Below, piece after piece: positions 5,969-8,092 of a DNA stretch of 8,092 nucleotides; positions within the stretch are counted from its first letter, which is position 1; each line of letters opens with the position of its first letter. Made by a program: the position numbers and the translations under genes. The stretch covers positions 1-8,092 of the forward strand of contig JAILQN010000236.1 in the NCBI GenBank assembly GCA_024699005.1, written 5' to 3'. Below the pieces are notes generated by a model that ran no database searches, had not been told where the DNA came from, and saw only the letters and a list, made by a program, of their open reading frames with translations. Source of the stretch: Clostridia bacterium. GTDB lineage: Bacteria; Bacillota_A; Clostridia; Oscillospirales; Acutalibacteraceae.

Positions 5969-7719
5969 ACGGTTTCATAATTATAGACAAGCCCGTCGGG
6001 ATATCCTCTTTTAAGGCTCTCGGATCTGTCAAACGACTTTCCCGCGGACAGAAGGTCGGCCACACCGGCACGCTGGACCCGCTCGCGTCGGGAGTGCTGC
6101 CTGCCGCAGTCGGCAGAGCGACGGCGTTTATCGACCTGCTGCCGGACTGCGGCAAGAGATATTCGGCTGGTTTCAGGCTCGGGATAACCACGGACACGCT
6201 CGATATAACGGGCGAAGTGATCTCGCAAAAAGAAGTTACCGTATCGCCCGATGAGATCAGGGCGGTTATTAAATCGTTTGAGGGCAGGATAAAACAGGTC
6301 CCTCCGATGTATTCCGCCCTCAAAAAAGACGGCGAACGGCTTTATAAACTTGCGAGACGCGGCGTGACGGTCGAGCGTGAGGCCCGCGACGTTGAGATAT
6401 ATTCCATCGACAATATAACCGGGGCCGGCGACGGGTGGAGTTTTGACTGCAGCTGTTCCTCCGGCACTTACATCCGCTCGCTTATCTCCGATATCGGCGA
6501 AAAGCTCGGTTGCGGCGCATGCATGACCGCTCTGCGTCGGACGTATTCAAACGGCTTTTCCGTTGAGAATGCCCGCACTCCGGATGAAATAAGCGAGAAA
6601 GACAGTCTTGCCGGTATCCTGATTCCGATCGATTCGATGTTCACGGACTTCGGTGAGATCATTCTGACTCAGGCACAGTCGTTCAGATTCGCAAACGGTA
6701 ACGCCATAGACCGGGCGCGCCTGAAAGGCAAGGAGCCGGACGGGGAATACAGGGTCTTTTCCCCGGGCAGGGTATTCCTTGGACTGGCGAGGCTCGGCGG
6801 GAACGAACTGACCGCCGTAAAGACCATGGGTGAGGAAGCCCTTTCCGATCTGCGCCTGAAAAACGGAAAAACAGCCGCAGCTCTGGGCACCTTCGACGGT
6901 CTGCACCTCGGGCATATGAGCGTTATAAAAAAGGCTCTCGGCACGGGGTACAGAAGTCTGGTCCTGCTGTTCTCGGAGCATCCTCAGAAGGTGCTGAACG
7001 GCGCGGCGCCCGGCGCGATCATCGATCCCGCGGACGAAGATATGATAATACGTTCCCTCGGCGCAGAACCCGTCCGCATAGACTTCGCCGAGATACACGA
7101 TATGTCCCCGCGCGATTTTGTTTCAAAAATACTGAAAGACCGTCTCAACGCCGGTTTTGTCTCCTGCGGCTTCAATTACCGTTTCGGCAAAGGCGGAGAG
7201 GGAAACGCGGAAACGCTCCGGACGATCTGCGGTGAATACGGCATAGACGTCGGTATCGCGGACGAAGTCGATCACGACGGCTCCCCCGTCAGCTCCACAA
7301 GGATAAGAGAGGCGATCGCCGCGGGCAACGTGACGGCGGCGGGCGAAATGCTCGGCAGGGCTTATTCCTATAATCTTGTCGTGGAACACGGACAGGCGCG
7401 CGGCCGGACCCTGGGCTTCCCCACCATCAACCAGCGTTTCCCGGAGGGGTTCTGCCTGCCGGGATTCGGCGTGTACAGATCCCTGACCGAGGTCGACGGG
7501 AAACCCTTCGGTTCGGTGACCAACGTCGGCGTACGTCCGACGGTCGGCAGCGACGCCCCGTCGAGCGAGACGTATATCGACGGCTATTCCGGCGATCTGT
7601 ACGGCAGAAAGATCAGGGTATCGCTTCTGAGATTCTTAAGACCCGAACGGAAGTTTGACTCGGTTGACGAACTGAAAAGACAGGTTGAAAAAGATATAGA
7701 GGAAGCGCGGAGGTTATAG
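5965..7719 (+). CDS. TruB-RibF fusion: tRNA Psi55 synthase + riboflavin kinase/FAD synthetase
   Basis: One uninterrupted 584-residue frame joins two complete enzymes. Residues 1 to about 287 are TruB, which makes pseudouridine 55 in the tRNA T-loop: DKPVGISS (8-15), GHTGTLDPLASGVL with catalytic Asp38, VPPMYSALKKDG, SSGTYIRSL, then a TruB C-terminal domain (about 220-285). Residues about 300-584 are bifunctional RibF: the adenylyltransferase ALGTFDGLHLGH (306-317) and SSTRIR (443-448), then the riboflavin kinase motifs GFPTIN (484-489), NVGVRPTV and ETYIDGY (Glu535, the likely catalytic Glu). The combined length equals normal TruB plus normal RibF, so nothing appears lost. Met288 (ATG 6826) sits at the seam where a free RibF would start, but has no ribosome site. 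The start overlaps the nrnA-like stop by 4 bp. The two genes are commonly adjacent in Bacillota; here they are fused, so RNA modification and FMN/FAD synthesis come from one polypeptide. A lost stop codon or assembly error is the alternative. Confidence 0.92.
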   Translation: MNGFIIIDKPVGISSFKALGSVKRLSRGQKVGHTGTLDPLASGVLPAAVGRATAFIDLLPDCGKRYSAGFRLGITTDTLDITGEVISQKEVTVSPDEIRAVIKSFEGRIKQVPPMYSALKKDGERLYKLARRGVTVEREARDVEIYSIDNITGAGDGWSFDCSCSSGTYIRSLISDIGEKLGCGACMTALRRTYSNGFSVENARTPDEISEKDSLAGILIPIDSMFTDFGEIILTQAQSFRFANGNAIDRARLKGKEPDGEYRVFSPGRVFLGLARLGGNELTAVKTMGEEALSDLRLKNGKTAAALGTFDGLHLGHMSVIKKALGTGYRSLVLLFSEHPQKVLNGAAPGAIIDPADEDMIIRSLGAEPVRIDFAEIHDMSPRDFVSKILKDRLNAGFVSCGFNYRFGKGGEGNAETLRTICGEYGIDVGIADEVDHDGSPVSSTRIREAIAAGNVTAAGEMLGRAYSYNLVVEHGQARGRTLGFPTINQRFPEGFCLPGFGVYRSLTEVDGKPFGSVTNVGVRPTVGSDAPSSETYIDGYSGDLYGRKIRVSLLRFLRPERKFDSVDELKRQVEKDIEEARRL

Positions 7720-7753
7720 TTCCAAGTTCCAAGTTCCAAGTTCAAAGTTCTAA
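7719..7753 (+). repeat. Heptamer array (GTTCCAA)n before maf
   Basis: Starting on the G of the TAG stop are three GTTCCAA units, then GTTCAAA and GTTCTAA, five units in all, leaving only GTA before the maf ATG. The unit and its phase relative to the preceding TAG are the same as in the array before murA at 3171. Confidence 0.85.
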
Positions 7754-7756
7754 GTA

Positions 7757-8092
7757 ATGAAAATAATTCTTGCTTCCGGCTCGCCAAGACGTCGCGAGCT
7801 GATGACCCTCGCAGGGTTTGATTTTGAGGTCGTGAAAACCGACTGCGACGAAACGCTTCCGGAGGGCATCACCCCTTCCGGCGCGGTGCTTATGCTTTCC
7901 GGACGAAAAGCGGACGCTGCGCGCGCAGCCTGCGACGAAGGTATCATCCTTGCCGCCGATACCGTCGTGGCCGTGGACGGCGGGATACTCGGCAAACCGG
8001 AGGACGAAGCCGACGCCGCGAAGATGCTGCGCAGGCTCTCCGGCAAAACGCATACGGTTTACACCGGCGTCTGCATACTGGCGGGAGAAAAC
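7757..8092 (+). CDS. maf: Maf-family nucleotide pyrophosphatase (5' part, cut by window end)
   Basis: The first 112 codons are open to the window end; the family is about 190 residues, so roughly 40% is missing. Maf proteins hydrolyse canonical or modified nucleoside triphosphates (dTTP, UTP, m5UTP, pseudo-UTP) to monophosphates and are linked to septum formation. Visible signatures are ILASGSPRRREL (4-15, phosphate binding), the Asp-Glu pair in CDETLPEG, a Lys in the GRKADAARA helix, AADTVV (Asp68, catalytic/metal), and GKPEDEADAAKMLRRLSGKTH, which closely resembles the Bacillus Maf/YhdE branch (TTP/UTPase type) rather than YceF. The ATG at 7757 starts the family motif at residue 4. No Shine-Dalgarno is visible because the heptamer array fills the upstream gap of 37 bases. 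Confidence 0.92.
   Translation, partial: MKIILASGSPRRRELMTLAGFDFEVVKTDCDETLPEGITPSGAVLMLSGRKADAARAACDEGIILAADTVVAVDGGILGKPEDEADAAKMLRRLSGKTHTVYTGVCILAGEN

Overview
The window looks like a chromosomal stretch of a fairly GC-rich anaerobic bacterium, most likely an uncultured member of the Bacillota (Clostridia-like). That guess rests on the rbfA - nrnA (DHH phosphoesterase) - truB - ribF gene order typical of Bacillota, on a plasmalogen-linked membrane protein gene, and on Gram-positive-style secreted or anchored proteins. No marker fixes the taxon more precisely. All genes read on the + strand, and no RNA gene, CRISPR array, transposase or clear intrinsic terminator is visible.

Bases 1-265 hold no gene. 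They carry two unrelated repeat structures: a 127-bp element bounded by perfect 27-bp inverted repeats (9-135), and a set of 15-bp tandem repeats whose first unit can pair with an upstream inverted copy (163-230). A strong sigma70-type promoter (266-294) follows. Its expected start point falls on or next to the ATG of the first gene, which suggests a leaderless message.

Bases 302-2169 are a two-gene operon with a 4-bp overlap. The first gene encodes a secreted or membrane-anchored protein with a GDPD (glycerophosphodiester phosphodiesterase) fold whose catalytic residues are largely replaced. The second encodes a YhhN/TMEM86-family multi-pass membrane protein (lysoplasmalogenase family). Together they suggest envelope-lipid work. 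A G9 tract early in the first gene could act as a frameshift switch.

A second extended -10 promoter (2182-2210) and a strong Shine-Dalgarno lead into a secreted calcineurin-type metallophosphoesterase (2248-3171).

Bases 3233-8092 are a housekeeping cluster: murA (peptidoglycan precursor), rbfA (30S maturation), an nrnA-like DHH/DHHA1 phosphoesterase (nanoRNA/pAp turnover), a single-frame TruB-RibF fusion (tRNA Psi55 synthase joined to riboflavin kinase/FAD synthetase), and the start of maf (noncanonical-nucleotide pyrophosphatase), cut by the window end. murA sits where infB usually stands before rbfA. Three of the gene junctions are filled almost entirely by degenerate 7-bp tandem repeats that begin at or right after the preceding stop codon; the downstream genes murA and maf have no visible Shine-Dalgarno.

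I do not see a convincing wholly new multi-gene system. The observations most worth following are the degenerate GDPD gene with its leaderless start and G9 tract, the TruB-RibF fusion, and the heptamer-filled junctions.
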